DNA of 64,000 nucleotides from Hofstenia miamia (lineage: Eukaryota > Xenacoelomorpha > Acoela), in contig SCFE01000028.1 of NCBI GenBank assembly GCA_004352715.1, positions 906,884 to 970,883 of the forward strand, given 5' to 3'. The position numbers and the translations under genes were made by a program. Below, one piece after another: positions 1 through 10,877 of this stretch. How positions within the stretch are numbered: the first letter of the stretch is position 1; each line of letters opens with the position of its first letter. The notes under the pieces were generated by a model. That model was given only the letters and a program-made list of their open reading frames with translations, did not search any database and was not told the DNA's origin.

Positions 1-54
1 ATGCAATGAGACTAAGTAGTACTCACACTTGCCCGAAGCCATATCATAAAGAAA

Positions 55-1973
55 GTTCACAGTTCATCGAATGGGCGACACCATCCATGAGGTTTGGCTA
101 ACACCCCTCTTTCTATTTATAAACTAAAAAATGTCAAAAAAGATAAAAAAATGACCAAGAGTTTGTTCTCTGGAAAATTGTGTAGGAAAAGTTACGTACA
201 TTGAAAGTTTTCATAAGAAAAACAATGGAATAAACTACTATACTAGCCTTATTTTAGCCATTGATCAATTTAAAACTCTAAATTATCATCCGATTCATTA
301 CCAGAACTGTTTTCCTCACTATTTTCGGAACTTTCATGTTCAGAATCCATGTCCTGCTGCTCTTCTTGTTGGATTTTGTTCCACAGATTAACCAAATGCA
401 AATTGGCTTTGTTTATGCACCCTTGTACGGTTCTGGATTCTAGGGAATGAAATGATTGAACCAATCGATCGTGAACATCCTTAAAGGTAGTGTCTTTGGT
501 ATATTGGCGTCCTACTTTACCCTTTACATTGGCCCAGACCAATTCGATTGGTTGCAGATCCGAATGATGAGGTGGTGAAAATAAAACCTCATGCCCTTTA
601 TCTTTGGCCATTGTACATATAACAGGAATGATATTATCATCTATGTACTGTTTCAGTATTCCCCACAGTTGTGCCTTGGTATCGTTGGCACCATGCATGA
701 GCCCATATCTTTCACACGCTTCTTGTAAATCTTTTTTCTTCCAACTTCCTTTTGGTGTTCCATCAGGAAGACTTTTGTGGTATTTTGTGTTATCCATAAC
801 AATAACACCATTGGTGATTCCACGGCTATCCAGTGCATCCAGTAGTGTCTTCATCCATTTGATGAAGTAATTGGAATCGAACATACCATGATAATCCTGT
901 GTTTGTTTTTTTCCACCTTCGAAAATATCCAACTCAGCTTTGTCTGATTCTGCACGTTCATCAACAGGAATACTTGGATCTGCATCAATAATTGCTGCAA
1001 TAAAACAATAGCGTTTCCCTTTATGCTGAGTCTTTGTTTTTAAATCTTGTTCATCATTAGGGTCATATAAACTGTCGTCATGCCTTTGGTAGATTTTGTG
1101 GATGTAACTTTCATCCATGTAAATTATGCATTGTCTTTGCTTCGTTGATGGACACTAATTTGGATACATATTCATGACACCCTTCTTTTTTCCACATTTA
1201 TTTCCCATCTTCTGAATAAATCGCTGTACAGATCGTAATCCTGCTTGTACAGAGTTTCTACTTTCACAATCAATCTCCATATATCCTGATGCTACCAAGA
1301 AATCCAGAACATCTCTCGCCACAGTTCTTGTTCGAGTAATTCGGCGTTCCCGGATAAATGTTTGAATGGAACTTACTACAGCACGACAACGCGGAACACG
1401 ACTATGCTTTTGTTTATAGTTGGCTGGTGGTTTAGCTTCTTTGACAACTTGTCCTTTTACATAGTCTGCCCATACTTGTCCAACAATATCTTTTCTGTGG
1501 TGCAACAACGAACTAATTTCGTTTGTATAATTAACAGATTTTGGTTTACGACCAGGAGAAACCAAATTATGCTTGGTGTAGTAGTCATGTCGAAGTTTTG
1601 CTTGTAATAAAAGAATGTCGAGCTTTTCTTCTCTTGTTGCCATTGGGAGACGCTCTTTCTTCACATACTTCACAACTTTATCATACATTTCATCATTAAC
1701 TGCAATTATTTTAATTCTTTTAGGCGTAGAATAATTAGAACCTTCTTCCCCATGGATATTTCGACGTTTACGTGCAGAAATTCGAGGGGATAGAAATCCT
1801 GGTGGGGGGTTTTCTTGATCATTTTCACTCATTTTTTGGATTTTTTTTTAACCAATCACATGAATCGGTAGCTCGTTAAAAGTTCTATTATTGGTGCAAA
1901 AGGCTATTTATGAAACTAAAAATTAAACTCACATTAACCCCAACCCTCACGGATGGTGTCACGGACTGTGAAC
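55..1973 (-). mobile_element. Sailor-type (DD82E) IS630-Tc1-mariner transposon, decayed
   Basis: A transposase reading frame on the minus strand is bounded by inverted repeats. The left repeat begins GTTCACAGT at 55. The right repeat, read on the minus strand, begins GTTCACAGT at 1973. Both continue into GACACCATCC and TGAGG (left 77-92, right 1946-1960), with about 9 extra bases in the left copy. The outer limits are not certain. A direct ATCATA lies outside both ends (43-48 and 1978-1983) and contains the TA expected for this superfamily, so it may mark the insertion duplication. The family call rests on the 82-residue spacing between the second catalytic Asp and the Glu. The element appears to interrupt a minus-strand frame that comes in from 2425, since that frame stops exactly at the boundary. 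Confidence 0.7.
270..1832 (-). pseudogene. DD82E transposase, interrupted by one in-frame stop
   Basis: This would be a DDE-family transposase that cuts and rejoins the element's own ends. The N-terminal part (1832 to 1155, 225 residues) is basic, carries a KRRN-type stretch near residue 22, and holds the likely DNA-binding region. The C-terminal part (1118 to 270) is the RNase-H-fold catalytic core: first Asp in MDESYIH, second Asp in VIVMDNTKYH, Glu in PPHHSDLQPIELVW. There are exactly 82 residues between the second Asp and the Glu. The C-terminus is an acidic Ser/Glu tail. The two parts are in the same frame, separated by a single TAG at 1155-1157 and 12 open codons, so the break is one nonsense change and not a frameshift. 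The extra length between Asp and Glu includes a SAP-like segment. The product is full length apart from the stop. The alternative is two real proteins, which is less likely. Confidence 0.82.
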
Positions 1974-1978
1974 GTCCA

Positions 1979-2670
1979 TCATAGCTTATTCTTAGTTTCT
2001 TCTGATATGTTGTCTTGAACTAAGTGAACTGCTTTCTGAGTGGCAATCAAGTATGGATGTAGGATCTTGTTGCCAACCTTGGATGTCTTAGCTTTATGTT
2101 CCTCAGCTTTCTGGAACCTAATACTGGCTGAGTTGCAGGAGGAAGGACAAGGACTAGGAGGGGGTTTCGAATCAGCATGGGGAAAGGTTATGTTAGACAA
2201 TTGGGCAAAATGCACTCTATGCTCCTCGGGGAAAGACAGAGAGTTGTCTTTGTGCATATTCGTCTGAGGTCTGCTCCCACTCAGAGAGTTGTCTCTGAGC
2301 ATAGTCACAGGAATTCCTCTCCTGAGGAGAGAGTTGTCTCCCCTCGTAGTCGCAGCTGCTACAGGTGTTTTCTGCTGGGAGTTCTCACTTTTGTGAAGTG
2401 CCCTAATCTGATTGCTTTGTTTCATCTTGCAGGTTGATTCATCATCACACTCAGCATCTGGCTGGGGGTTGATTCTCTGTTCTTTTCATGGTTGCTAAAC
2501 AACGAGATAAGATTAAGGTCCCATTCCTGGGTATTTAAATGGTCTAAATATCTCTGATCTCTAGCTTTTTGTTTAGGCAAAATGTGAGTAGCTATAGTGT
2601 TGCTACTATTACTGAGGTTACTATCATACTCGACCTACGTGAGGTCGTCTTCCTCACATTTGGTGAGGTT
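1979..2670 (-). pseudogene. C-terminal tail of gypsy A polyprotein (tentative)
   Basis: A minus-strand open frame of 148 residues (2425 to 1979) is Ser/Asn/Pro rich and contains three spaced DNSL motifs, produced by an imperfect ~45-bp DNA repeat around GAGAGTTGTCT. Upstream of it (2670 to 2425), in a shifted frame, is further open sequence rich in charged residues. No known domain is visible. I place it as the tail of the gypsy A polyprotein because it has the same orientation, lies just past the integrase, and is separated from it only by a later solo-LTR insertion with a clean target duplication. It stops at the DD82E transposon boundary. It could instead be an unrelated exon. Confidence 0.35.
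2236..2346. repeat. Imperfect ~45-bp tandem repeat (GAGAGTTGTCT)
   Basis: GAGAGTTGTCT occurs three times (near 2239, 2284 and 2330), each flanked by short complementary CTC/GAG runs that could form hairpins. On the minus strand the repeat encodes the recurring DNSL motif of the tail frame. Confidence 0.55.
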
Positions 2671-2680
2671 ATCATAATAT

Positions 2681-3979
2681 TGTAGCATCATCCAAAAAAG
2701 CAACTAAAGCTGAATAACGTCGAATGATTATTAATTGAAATTAATTGTAAAAATTTAGTTAATGAACTTTAGTTATTTTTGTAAAATGCAACTAAGATTT
2801 AATATTGTTCAAAATAAGAAAACTTGTTAGCCGATCAAGAAATAATTGACAAATTAAATTGAGCAAACTAATGCTTACATATGAACAGCCATATTGGCAG
2901 ACGAATCATTTGAAATTTAAAATCNNNNNNNNNNNNNNNNNNNNNNNNNNNNNNNNNNNNNNNNNNNNNNNNNNNNNNNNNNNNNNNNNNNNNNNNNNNN
3001 NNNNNNNNNNNNNNNNNNNNNNNNNNNNNNNNNNNNNNNNNNNNNNNNNNNNNNNNNNNNNNNNNNNNNNNNNNNNNNNNNNNNNNNNNNNNNNNNNNNN
3101 NNNNNNNNNNNNNNNNNNNNNNNNNNNNNNNNNNNNNNNNNNNNNNNNNNNNNNNNNNNNNNNNNNNNNNNNNNNNNNNNNNNNNNNNNNNNNNNNNNNN
3201 NNNNNNNNNNNNNNNNNNNNNNNNNNNNNNNNNNNNNNNNNNNNNNNNNNNNNNNNNNNNNNNNNNNNNNNNNNNNNNNNNNNNNNNNNNNNNNNNNNNN
3301 NNNNNNNNNNNNNNNNNNNNNNNNNNNNNNNNNNNNNNNNNNNNNNNNNNNNNNNNNNNNNNNNNNNNNNNNNNNNNNNNNNNNNNNNNNNNNNNNNNNN
3401 NNNNNNNNNNNNNNNNNNNNNNNNNNNNNNNNNNNNNNNNNNNNNNNNNNNNNNNNNNNNNNNNNNNNNNNNNNNNNNNNNNNNNNNNNNNNNNNNNNNN
3501 NNNNNNNNNNNNNNNNNNNNNNNNNNNNNNNNNNNNNNNNNNNNNNNNNNNNNNNNNNNNNNNNNNNNNNNNNNGGTTGCTTTATTAAATCAAAACAACA
3601 AACACTCTACAAATATTGAGTTTAAGTCAGTTACAACTTTACTTGAGTGCACGCACTAAGCTAACGTAAGGTACACATAACTAATTCCAGTTGAGCTGAG
3701 GTGGTGCTGTGGACTCAACCATCGTTGTAGAAGAGGAGGAGCTGTGTTGTGGAGATCGGCTTCGGGCAGTGGCCCACAGAAGAACTGAAGAGGAAACATC
3801 TGACCACTTCGTCACCTAAACAGTGATAGTGAATACTCAATCATTTTATTAACATAACTAGTTAATAATAGAGGATAGTCTGATGGTTCGACAGTGTGGT
3901 AACACCTCACCCGCGAATTACTAAGCACTCATTATCAGTAATCAGACACGGCGTAATAAGCTAGGTGGAGGATGTTACA
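2681..3979 (+). repeat. Solo LTR of gypsy family C, gap inside
   Basis: The sequence starts TGTAGCATCATCC at 2681 and ends GGAGGATGTTACA at 3979, the same ends (in opposite orientation) as the two LTRs at 7632-8379 and 9696-10855. A 4-bp duplication ATAT lies immediately outside (2677-2680 and 3980-3983). There are 650 Ns (2925-3574) inside. I see no second LTR or internal coding flanking it, so it is read as a solo LTR made by LTR-LTR recombination. It sits within the 3' part of gypsy A. Confidence 0.8.
2925..3574. other. Assembly gap, 650 N
   Basis: A run of N inside the solo LTR. The open frames reported across it are artefacts. Confidence 0.99.
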
Positions 3980-3999
3980 ATATTCAATTTTGTTAATGC

Positions 4000-5294
4000 C
4001 ATCATTGACGAGAGAAAACTCATTATTGTTGTCAATGACTGCCTTTTGTATATCCTTAATCATTTGTCTAAGTCACTGAAAATGGGTGACTACTGTTATC
4101 TAATAAGTACCAGTGGTGATCTAATACTTGAACTATCTTAAAAGGTCCTTGCCAATTAGTGGCAAGCTTTCATACTTGGCTAGTGTCTGTAACCTGATGA
4201 GGAAAATTAGTGAATACAGTGTCTCCAGGTTTATTAGGCTCGCCAAACAGCTTCTTGTCGAAGTTTCTTTTCTGGTGAATAACAGACTGATTGGTATTCC
4301 AGCAGATAGAGAGGTGTACTTCTTGGAATTCCTGCAGCATTCAGTTCACAAAATTTTACAATGTTGGTTCATTGTAGTCCAGAAACATAATAGACAGGGG
4401 AGTGCTCACCTCACAGCCAAACATGGTTTTGAAGTGACTCACTTTGGTGGTGGAGTGAATGGTGGTATTATAAAAGAATTCAACTGCCTCTATGAGGCGT
4501 CTCCAATTTCTACCAGCAGCACAGGCTAAAGCAACTCTAATCAGTTTAATGACAGTGTGGTTCAATCACTTGACAATGCCATTTGACTGTGGATGGTAAG
4601 TAGTGGTAAAATCATGTATGATCTCGAGTTCCTTCATGAGAGTGGACATTAAGGTGTTCTCAAACTGAGGACCATGGTCAGAGAACAGATGCTCCATGGG
4701 CCCAAGCTTAAAAATCCATTCTTTGATGATCCTCTCACTGATGACTTCAGCAGTGGTGTTGTCAAGAGGGATAAGTCGTGCATATTTAGTAAAATGGTCT
4801 ATCAAGACCAAAAGATATTGAAATCCTTGCTTGTCCTGTGACAGCTTTTCAAGGTGTATGTGGACCACTTCGTTTGTTCTTTTGGTGACCCGACTGTGGA
4901 GCTTGGCTCTCTGCTCCAGAAAGTGTCAGGCTCCTTGAAGCAGACATGCTTCACACTTATCAATCACATCTTGCATAGTAGCTCTAATACCAATGCTAAC
5001 ATAACAAGCATTAAAGGTTCTCTCCATTTGGATAATCCCAAGATGACCATGTTCATGGATCTTCTGGCCAAGATCCTGCTTGAAGTATTCTGGAATTGCC
5101 AGATGATTGTTCCAACTATGTGTGTAGAGGAGTCCAGCTTCAGTAAGCTTCCAATGATAGCATTGGCAGTATCTCTTGGCAAAGTTGCTGATAGCTTGGT
5201 CAGGGTTCTTAACTTTGAAGACAATTTCAGACAAAACCTGATCATGTAGCTGATGGGTGGCAATTTCCTTTTCTGAGATCTCTTCTTTCACCAT
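4000..5294 (-). pseudogene. Gypsy A integrase (H2C2, DDE core, GPY/F-like end), degenerate
   Basis: Reading from 5294 down, the fragment starts with an HHCC zinc finger (HEHGHLG, then CEACL at about 4935), continues with an RNase-H-fold core (4868-4566: FQYLLVLIDHFTKYARLIPL and LFSDHGPQFEN), and ends with a C-terminal domain (4565-4100) that includes NWQGPFKIV. Integrase inserts retroviral-type DNA into the host genome. Catalytic residues are damaged. The first Asp position reads His (VHIHLEK). The Glu of the NGxVER motif reads Lys and is followed directly by TGA. The second Asp (SDHG) is kept. Several frame changes separate the pieces. The upstream neighbour on this strand is the RNase H region; the downstream one is the solo LTR. 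Confidence 0.8.
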
Positions 5295-5490
5295 AATGGG
5301 GAGGATTGCTTTCCCATTTTGATCTGCATTGATCTCAGGGAGGAGCTCTTACTCACATGCTGGGATGAATCCAAACAGAGTCTTCTCGCCCAGCAGCTTT
5401 CACAGGTCTCTCACATAACTTGGCAGAGCAGTGAAATAATCAGCATAAAGATATAATCTTCCTGGACAATGAGTGATAGTGAAGGTGAAA

Positions 5491-6700
5491 TCATTGAGGT
5501 ATTCTAACCATCAGGTGACAAAGTTTGACTTGTTGCCAGAGAATTTCATAAGCCATGCTAGTGCGGAGTTGTTGGTATGAACAACAAATTGGCAGCCTAG
5601 GATGAAGAATCAGACCTTCTTCAGACTTTGTTGCTCCATAATTTAGCTCAGCACTGCGGAGCTTCTGGCTAAAATATTGCACTGGGCTCTCCTGACCATT
5701 GATTATCTGACTGAGCATGCCACTAATGGTGACAGAGCTTGCGTCGCAGTCAACTATAAACTCCTTAGTGTAGTCAGGCATATTCAAACTAGGGATCTGC
5801 CTGAGTTCTTGCTTCACAGCGTCTAGCTCTTCCTGTTCAGCCCAAGTCCAGCAGAATTCAGTGTTTTTCAAAGTAGATTAGATATATGCTTAGTTCAACT
5901 TGCTAGTTCAGAGATGAAGGAGCTGTAATAATTATGGAAGCCCATCAGGCGTTGGACGTCCTTGCAAGAGTGTGGAGTCTCAATATGATCAAGATGGTCC
6001 TTTGCATCATTCCTAATAGATATCCTCCTGCATTTGATCACTCTTCCTAAGAAGGCAACACGTGGTGAAATGAGTGAGCACTTATTTCCATTTACCTAGA
6101 GCCTGGAGTCGTATAGACTCTTGGGAGTGCAACCCAACTTCTCTAAGTTGTCAGAGAACATGTGCCCTGCAATGAGAATATCGTCCATATATGTGGTGAT
6201 CCCAGGTTCAAGAACGTTGGCCCCATTCTGTAATACACACGTAAAATAATGCTGAAATGTAGCCAGACAATACAGAGTCTGAAGGCCATTTATTTCCACT
6301 CAAAAAGGCCGTAAGGCGTATAAAAGCAGTTTTCAGGATGTTTGCAGGCTTCACTGGTATTTGCCAATAGGCTTTACAGAGATCCAAGCATGAGAACAAC
6401 TTGTACTTGCTGTCGTCATATAGAAGATCCTCAATACGAAGTAACAGATATGCATCCTTGACTGTGACGTCATTTAGTCATAAAAAATCGACACAAAGGC
6501 AGTACTTCTTGCCTTGGAGAATAAATACCATAGGTGCAGCATATGAGCTGTTACTGTTCTGTATGATCTTGTTTTGATGAGGTTGCTAAGGATCTGTTCA
6601 TGCTCTGCTCTTAAGTTCTCAGGTACCCTTTGAACTGGTAACTGAATGGGGCAATCACTCTTAGTTTCAATGGCATGTTGTTCCCTGACAGCCTTTCCAA
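5491..6700 (-). pseudogene. Gypsy A reverse transcriptase and RNase H, degenerate
   Basis: RT copies the element RNA to DNA and RNase H removes the RNA. Pieces in different frames on the minus strand show the fingers (YCLCVDF near 6515 and VKDAYLLLRIEDLL near 6440), palm motif A (FSCLDLCKAYWQIPV near 6390), and the YMDD active site (TTYMDDILIAGHM near 6190). The connection and RNase H start lie in 5871-5491 (FIVDCDASSVTISGML, then QYFSQKLRSAELNYGA). At least four frameshifts or stops separate them. The integrase zinc finger follows about 200 bases downstream. Confidence 0.82.
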
Positions 6701-7055
6701 CACTGATCTATCTGAAATTAAATACATCATGGTGCTGGCACAAAGGGGCAGAGAGCACGAGTTGTGGACTCAGGTGTCCATGAGTTTTCTCACTTACTGC
6801 TGGGATCTGGACTGGATCACTTGGTTCACTCAAATCGTGAATTGCAGTAAGAACAGGCAAACAGGCTGTGGCTCTGAGTTCAAGTCAGACTGGCGTTGCA
6901 AAGATGGACAGTTTTGTTGGATCCATTCAGATCATGTGTGTGGAACTATTGAGCACAGTGATGTAAGTCTTTCCATGAGAGATATGGCAAAGGTCCAGAG
7001 AGAGATGTAGACTGCAAAGGCGTTTTCCTCATTGTCCTGAGATCATGATGTCCCC

Positions 7056-7630
7056 CTAGTAAGGAGAGCTCATAGCCATGGTTCCATGATGACAGTATTG
7101 GTTAATGTTACAAGTGGCAGTAACCTCTTCCTGTGGCTCATTTTCGCGAATAGAGAGTGTGTTGGTTCCATAGTCTATCACGCACGTGTTCCTCTTGAGG
7201 AAGTCTTTTCCTAGAATGACATCATATGGTAGAGGACGATTGCAGGTGTCAACCACAATAAGGTCCACTCGAAAGCACTCTTGGTGGATGTGCAACTCTA
7301 GGTTGTTGATCTGGCCCATCAGTGAAATAGTATTCCCAGAAGCATCCAACAAACAGGCTGTGGAAGGTAACAAATCTTCTCTATGTAAGCTAAGCTTGTC
7401 GCAACAGGTGTTACTTATGATGGAGACAGAAGCTCCTGTATCAATGGTAGCGTTGAATCAGCAATCCATTCACGTCCATGGGGATGATGTTAGTGCATAG
7501 CAACAAATTTATCACCAAAACATCATGTGCACAGTTTTTGGGAGGTGGCACTCCAACTAATTTAAATGGTTGACAGACTTGACCAGGGTGTTGGGAGTGC
7601 ACACTTCAATGGATGGCTCATCTGCAATTA
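7056..7630 (-). pseudogene. Gypsy A retropepsin with upstream zinc-knuckle remnant
   Basis: The aspartic protease that matures gag-pol. The active-site motif IDTGASVSII is read on the minus strand at about 7445, followed by an open frame 7373-7056 with PYDVILGKDFL, the typical second conserved block (ILGxDFL). Between the two blocks the frame is open. Upstream, at about 7630-7500, a degraded Cys/His stretch and FKLVGVPPPK resemble the zinc-knuckle-to-protease linker of the related B elements. A frameshift lies just before the DTGA block. Beyond 7631 the frame is cut by the family C insertion, and gag continues at 10878. Confidence 0.75.
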
Positions 7631-7631
7631 G

Positions 7632-8379
7632 TGTAACATCCTCCACCAGGCCTATTCGTACAGTGTATTATGATTATTAACTATCACTCGATAAATGGTG
7701 TGTGAGGATTTACCAATGTAGTAGACTGCCAGACGTTTCTTCACTGTTTAACTGGTTAGGTTAATTGAGTATTAATCATCCTTGTTTAGGTGATGAAGCC
7801 ATGTGACATTCCCTCATTGACTCATCTGTATACTATTGCCCGAAGCCGATCTCCACAGCACAGTTCTCCTCCTTCATGAACAATTGATGAAGTTCACTGC
7901 ACCATCTCAGCTCAATTGGAATTAATTATGTGTACCCTACATTAGCTCAGTGTGTGCGCTCATGTCAAGANGACACAACTTGCTTAGCTGAACATTTTAT
8001 TAAATATCAAACCAGATAAATGAAGAATGAAAATAAAATAAACTCCAAAGAATATATTGTTCATCAAAATTCTCTTAAATTCTGAGCTATTTATTTAAAA
8101 ATTTAAAGTACCTGCCAATTTTGAATTTCAAATAAATCTTCTGCCAATATGGCTGTTCATACATAAGCGTAATTTTGCTTGTTACAACTTGTCAAATAGT
8201 ACTTAATTGGCTACGGTGTTTTTCTCAAATTGCACAATATTGTAACTTGGTTGCATCTTACAAAATGAATAAGATAATTAACTAAATTTTACAATCATAT
8301 TTCTGATTATATTTAATCACTGTAATCATTCGACGTTAATCTTTCATTTGCAGCTTATTCCTTTTTGGGTGATGCTACA
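7632..8379 (-). repeat. 3' LTR of family C element, collapsed at a single N
   Basis: It matches 9696-10855 at both ends but is about 410 bases shorter. The missing middle corresponds exactly to a lone N at 7971, where the text jumps from ATGTCAAGA to GACACAAC. That part is probably an unresolved repeat in the assembly and not a biological deletion. Confidence 0.85.
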
Positions 8380-8404
8380 CGCCCTCCTCAGCTTGTGTTA
8401 TGGA

Positions 8405-9404
8405 NNNNNNNNNNNNNNNNNNNNNNNNNNNNNNNNNNNNNNNNNNNNNNNNNNNNNNNNNNNNNNNNNNNNNNNNNNNNNNNNNNNNNNNNNNNNNNNN
8501 NNNNNNNNNNNNNNNNNNNNNNNNNNNNNNNNNNNNNNNNNNNNNNNNNNNNNNNNNNNNNNNNNNNNNNNNNNNNNNNNNNNNNNNNNNNNNNNNNNNN
8601 NNNNNNNNNNNNNNNNNNNNNNNNNNNNNNNNNNNNNNNNNNNNNNNNNNNNNNNNNNNNNNNNNNNNNNNNNNNNNNNNNNNNNNNNNNNNNNNNNNNN
8701 NNNNNNNNNNNNNNNNNNNNNNNNNNNNNNNNNNNNNNNNNNNNNNNNNNNNNNNNNNNNNNNNNNNNNNNNNNNNNNNNNNNNNNNNNNNNNNNNNNNN
8801 NNNNNNNNNNNNNNNNNNNNNNNNNNNNNNNNNNNNNNNNNNNNNNNNNNNNNNNNNNNNNNNNNNNNNNNNNNNNNNNNNNNNNNNNNNNNNNNNNNNN
8901 NNNNNNNNNNNNNNNNNNNNNNNNNNNNNNNNNNNNNNNNNNNNNNNNNNNNNNNNNNNNNNNNNNNNNNNNNNNNNNNNNNNNNNNNNNNNNNNNNNNN
9001 NNNNNNNNNNNNNNNNNNNNNNNNNNNNNNNNNNNNNNNNNNNNNNNNNNNNNNNNNNNNNNNNNNNNNNNNNNNNNNNNNNNNNNNNNNNNNNNNNNNN
9101 NNNNNNNNNNNNNNNNNNNNNNNNNNNNNNNNNNNNNNNNNNNNNNNNNNNNNNNNNNNNNNNNNNNNNNNNNNNNNNNNNNNNNNNNNNNNNNNNNNNN
9201 NNNNNNNNNNNNNNNNNNNNNNNNNNNNNNNNNNNNNNNNNNNNNNNNNNNNNNNNNNNNNNNNNNNNNNNNNNNNNNNNNNNNNNNNNNNNNNNNNNNN
9301 NNNNNNNNNNNNNNNNNNNNNNNNNNNNNNNNNNNNNNNNNNNNNNNNNNNNNNNNNNNNNNNNNNNNNNNNNNNNNNNNNNNNNNNNNNNNNNNNNNNN
9401 NNNN
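8405..9404. other. Assembly gap, 1000 N (standard size)
   Basis: Exactly 1000 N, so the true length is unknown. It hides nearly all of the internal region of the family C element. Confidence 0.99.
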
Positions 9405-9695
9405 CAATGGGGGTGTTAGTTTTTGGTATTGCTTTCTTTGCACTTCCTCTCTTGTTACTTTTGTTATTCATCATTATTTCTTGATGTCATAGTGGCTTTC
9501 CAATTTGGTTATGATTCAAGAGTCCAGTCTGCACTTGTTGTGGTTGGGATTTTCTGCCTTTGCTGAATTGTGTTTTCATTCACTGCTCTGTTGCTTCCTT
9601 TTTCCTTTTCTTTTGAGTTTATCTCAAAGTTTTTGAAAGAGTATTGCTGTGTGTTTCCTCTCTGTTAACTTTGTTCTTATTTGTCATGGTTGCCA
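9405..9695 (-). other. 5' leader of family C element with primer-binding site
   Basis: Noncoding T-rich sequence on the plus strand. At the LTR junction the minus strand reads TGGCAACCATGACA directly after the LTR end ACA, the position and TGG start of a tRNA primer-binding site. The stretch CAATGGGGGTGTTA at 9405 recurs at 50327 beside another gag remnant. Confidence 0.55.
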
Positions 9696-10855
9696 TGTAA
9701 CATCCTCCACCTGGCTTATTTGTACAGTGTATTATCATTAATAACTATCACTTGATAAATGGTGGGTGAGGATTTACTGAATTAGTAAACTGCCAGACGT
9801 TTCCTCTTTATTTAACTAGTTAGGTTAACTGAGTACTAATCATCATTGTTTAGGTGACGAAGCCGTGTGACGTCTCTTCATTAATCATCTGTGGGCTACT
9901 GCCCAAAGCTGATCTCCACACCACAGTTCCTCTCCTTCATGAATGATTGACCAAGTCCACTGCACCATCTCAGCTCAATGGGAATTAGTTATGTGTACCT
10001 TACATTAGCTCAGTGCATGTACTCATGTCAAGATGTAACTGACTTAAACTCAATTTTGTAAAGTGTTTGTTGGATTGAATAAGTAAAGCAACCAGGCATT
10101 GACACTAACTGCATTTATTTAATATTAAAGTAGCCATTACTGTAAAAATTACTGGCTTTAGAAATTAATTAATAAGTTGCAGTTTCCTATACCTACATTT
10201 AATAACAATACATGTAGAGTCATTTATTCAGTTGATTATAGTCAAGTCTCCTACTATTAGTAATAGATATATATTCCTAGGGTTTGGCTATCCAGCCATT
10301 TCAAGCATCTATTATTTTGTACATGTATAGATCAATAGTCAGACTAAGCAAGAATCGAAAAACTCCTATCTGTAACCTAAGTGCAGTTTCATGACTGGCA
10401 CAAGGACCCTTCGAATCAATCCCGTGATGGAATCCAGCCACTACTCGACACAACTTGCTTAGCTGAACATTTTATTAAATATCAAACCAGATAAATGAAG
10501 AATGAAAATAAAATAAACTCTGAAGAATTTATTGTTCATCAAATTTCTCTTAAATTCTAAGCTATTTATTTAAAAATTTTAAAGTACCTGCTGATTTTGA
10601 ATTTCAAATAAATCTTCTGCCAATATGGCTGTTCTTACATAAGCGTAATTTCGCTTGTTACAATTTGTCAAATAATACTTAATCAGCTCCAGTATTTTTC
10701 TTAGAATGTACAATATTGTAACTTGGTTGCATCTTACAAAATGAATAAGATAATTAACTAAATTTTACAATCATATTTCTAATTATATTTAATCACTGTA
10801 ATCATTCAACATAAATCTTTCGTTTGCAGCTTATTCCTTTTTGGGTGATGCTACA
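9696..10855 (-). repeat. 5' LTR of family C element, full length (1160 bp)
   Basis: Bounded by TGTAACATCC (plus, 9696) and GATGCTACA (10855), i.e. TGTAGCATC...GATGTTACA on the coding strand, with short inverted ends. It is the longest uninterrupted copy in the window. Other copies are at 2681-3979, 7632-8379 and 51054 onward. Confidence 0.88.
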
Positions 10856-10877
10856 TTAGGCAGATAACTTCATCACT

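Larger units (their letters stand above)
7632..10855 (-). mobile_element. Family C LTR retrotransposon, two LTRs, inserted in gypsy A
   Basis: Two copies of the same LTR (7632-8379 and 9696-10855) lie in direct orientation, with a 4-bp duplication TTAG outside (7628-7631 and 10856-10859). Orientation is minus. Beside the LTR at 9696 the minus strand reads TGGCAACCATGAC, which fits a tRNA primer-binding site. Beside the LTR at 8379 the minus strand reads GAGGAGGGCG, a polypurine tract. The LTR ends are TGTAGC and GTTACA. The internal region (8380-9695) is mostly a 1000-N gap, so no genes are visible. The TTAG duplication and the split gag/protease of gypsy A show that C is the younger element. 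Confidence 0.85.

Noticed and set aside
604-870. Plus-strand open frame of 88 residues
   Set aside because: Opposite strand of the DD82E transposase catalytic core, no independent motif.
2681-8379. Inverted ~1.2-kb repeats around the gypsy A pol, first read as terminal inverted repeats of a large DNA transposon
   Set aside because: Each copy is explained as a family C LTR with its own 4-bp target duplication, primer site and polypurine tract; the inverted layout is just two independent insertions in opposite orientation.
8348-9492. Several long open frames of 340-380 residues
   Set aside because: They consist almost entirely of N-run residues; only a few real codons at each edge. The same applies to 2859-3659, 38289-38572, 41620-42837, 51207-51693 and 59919-61037.
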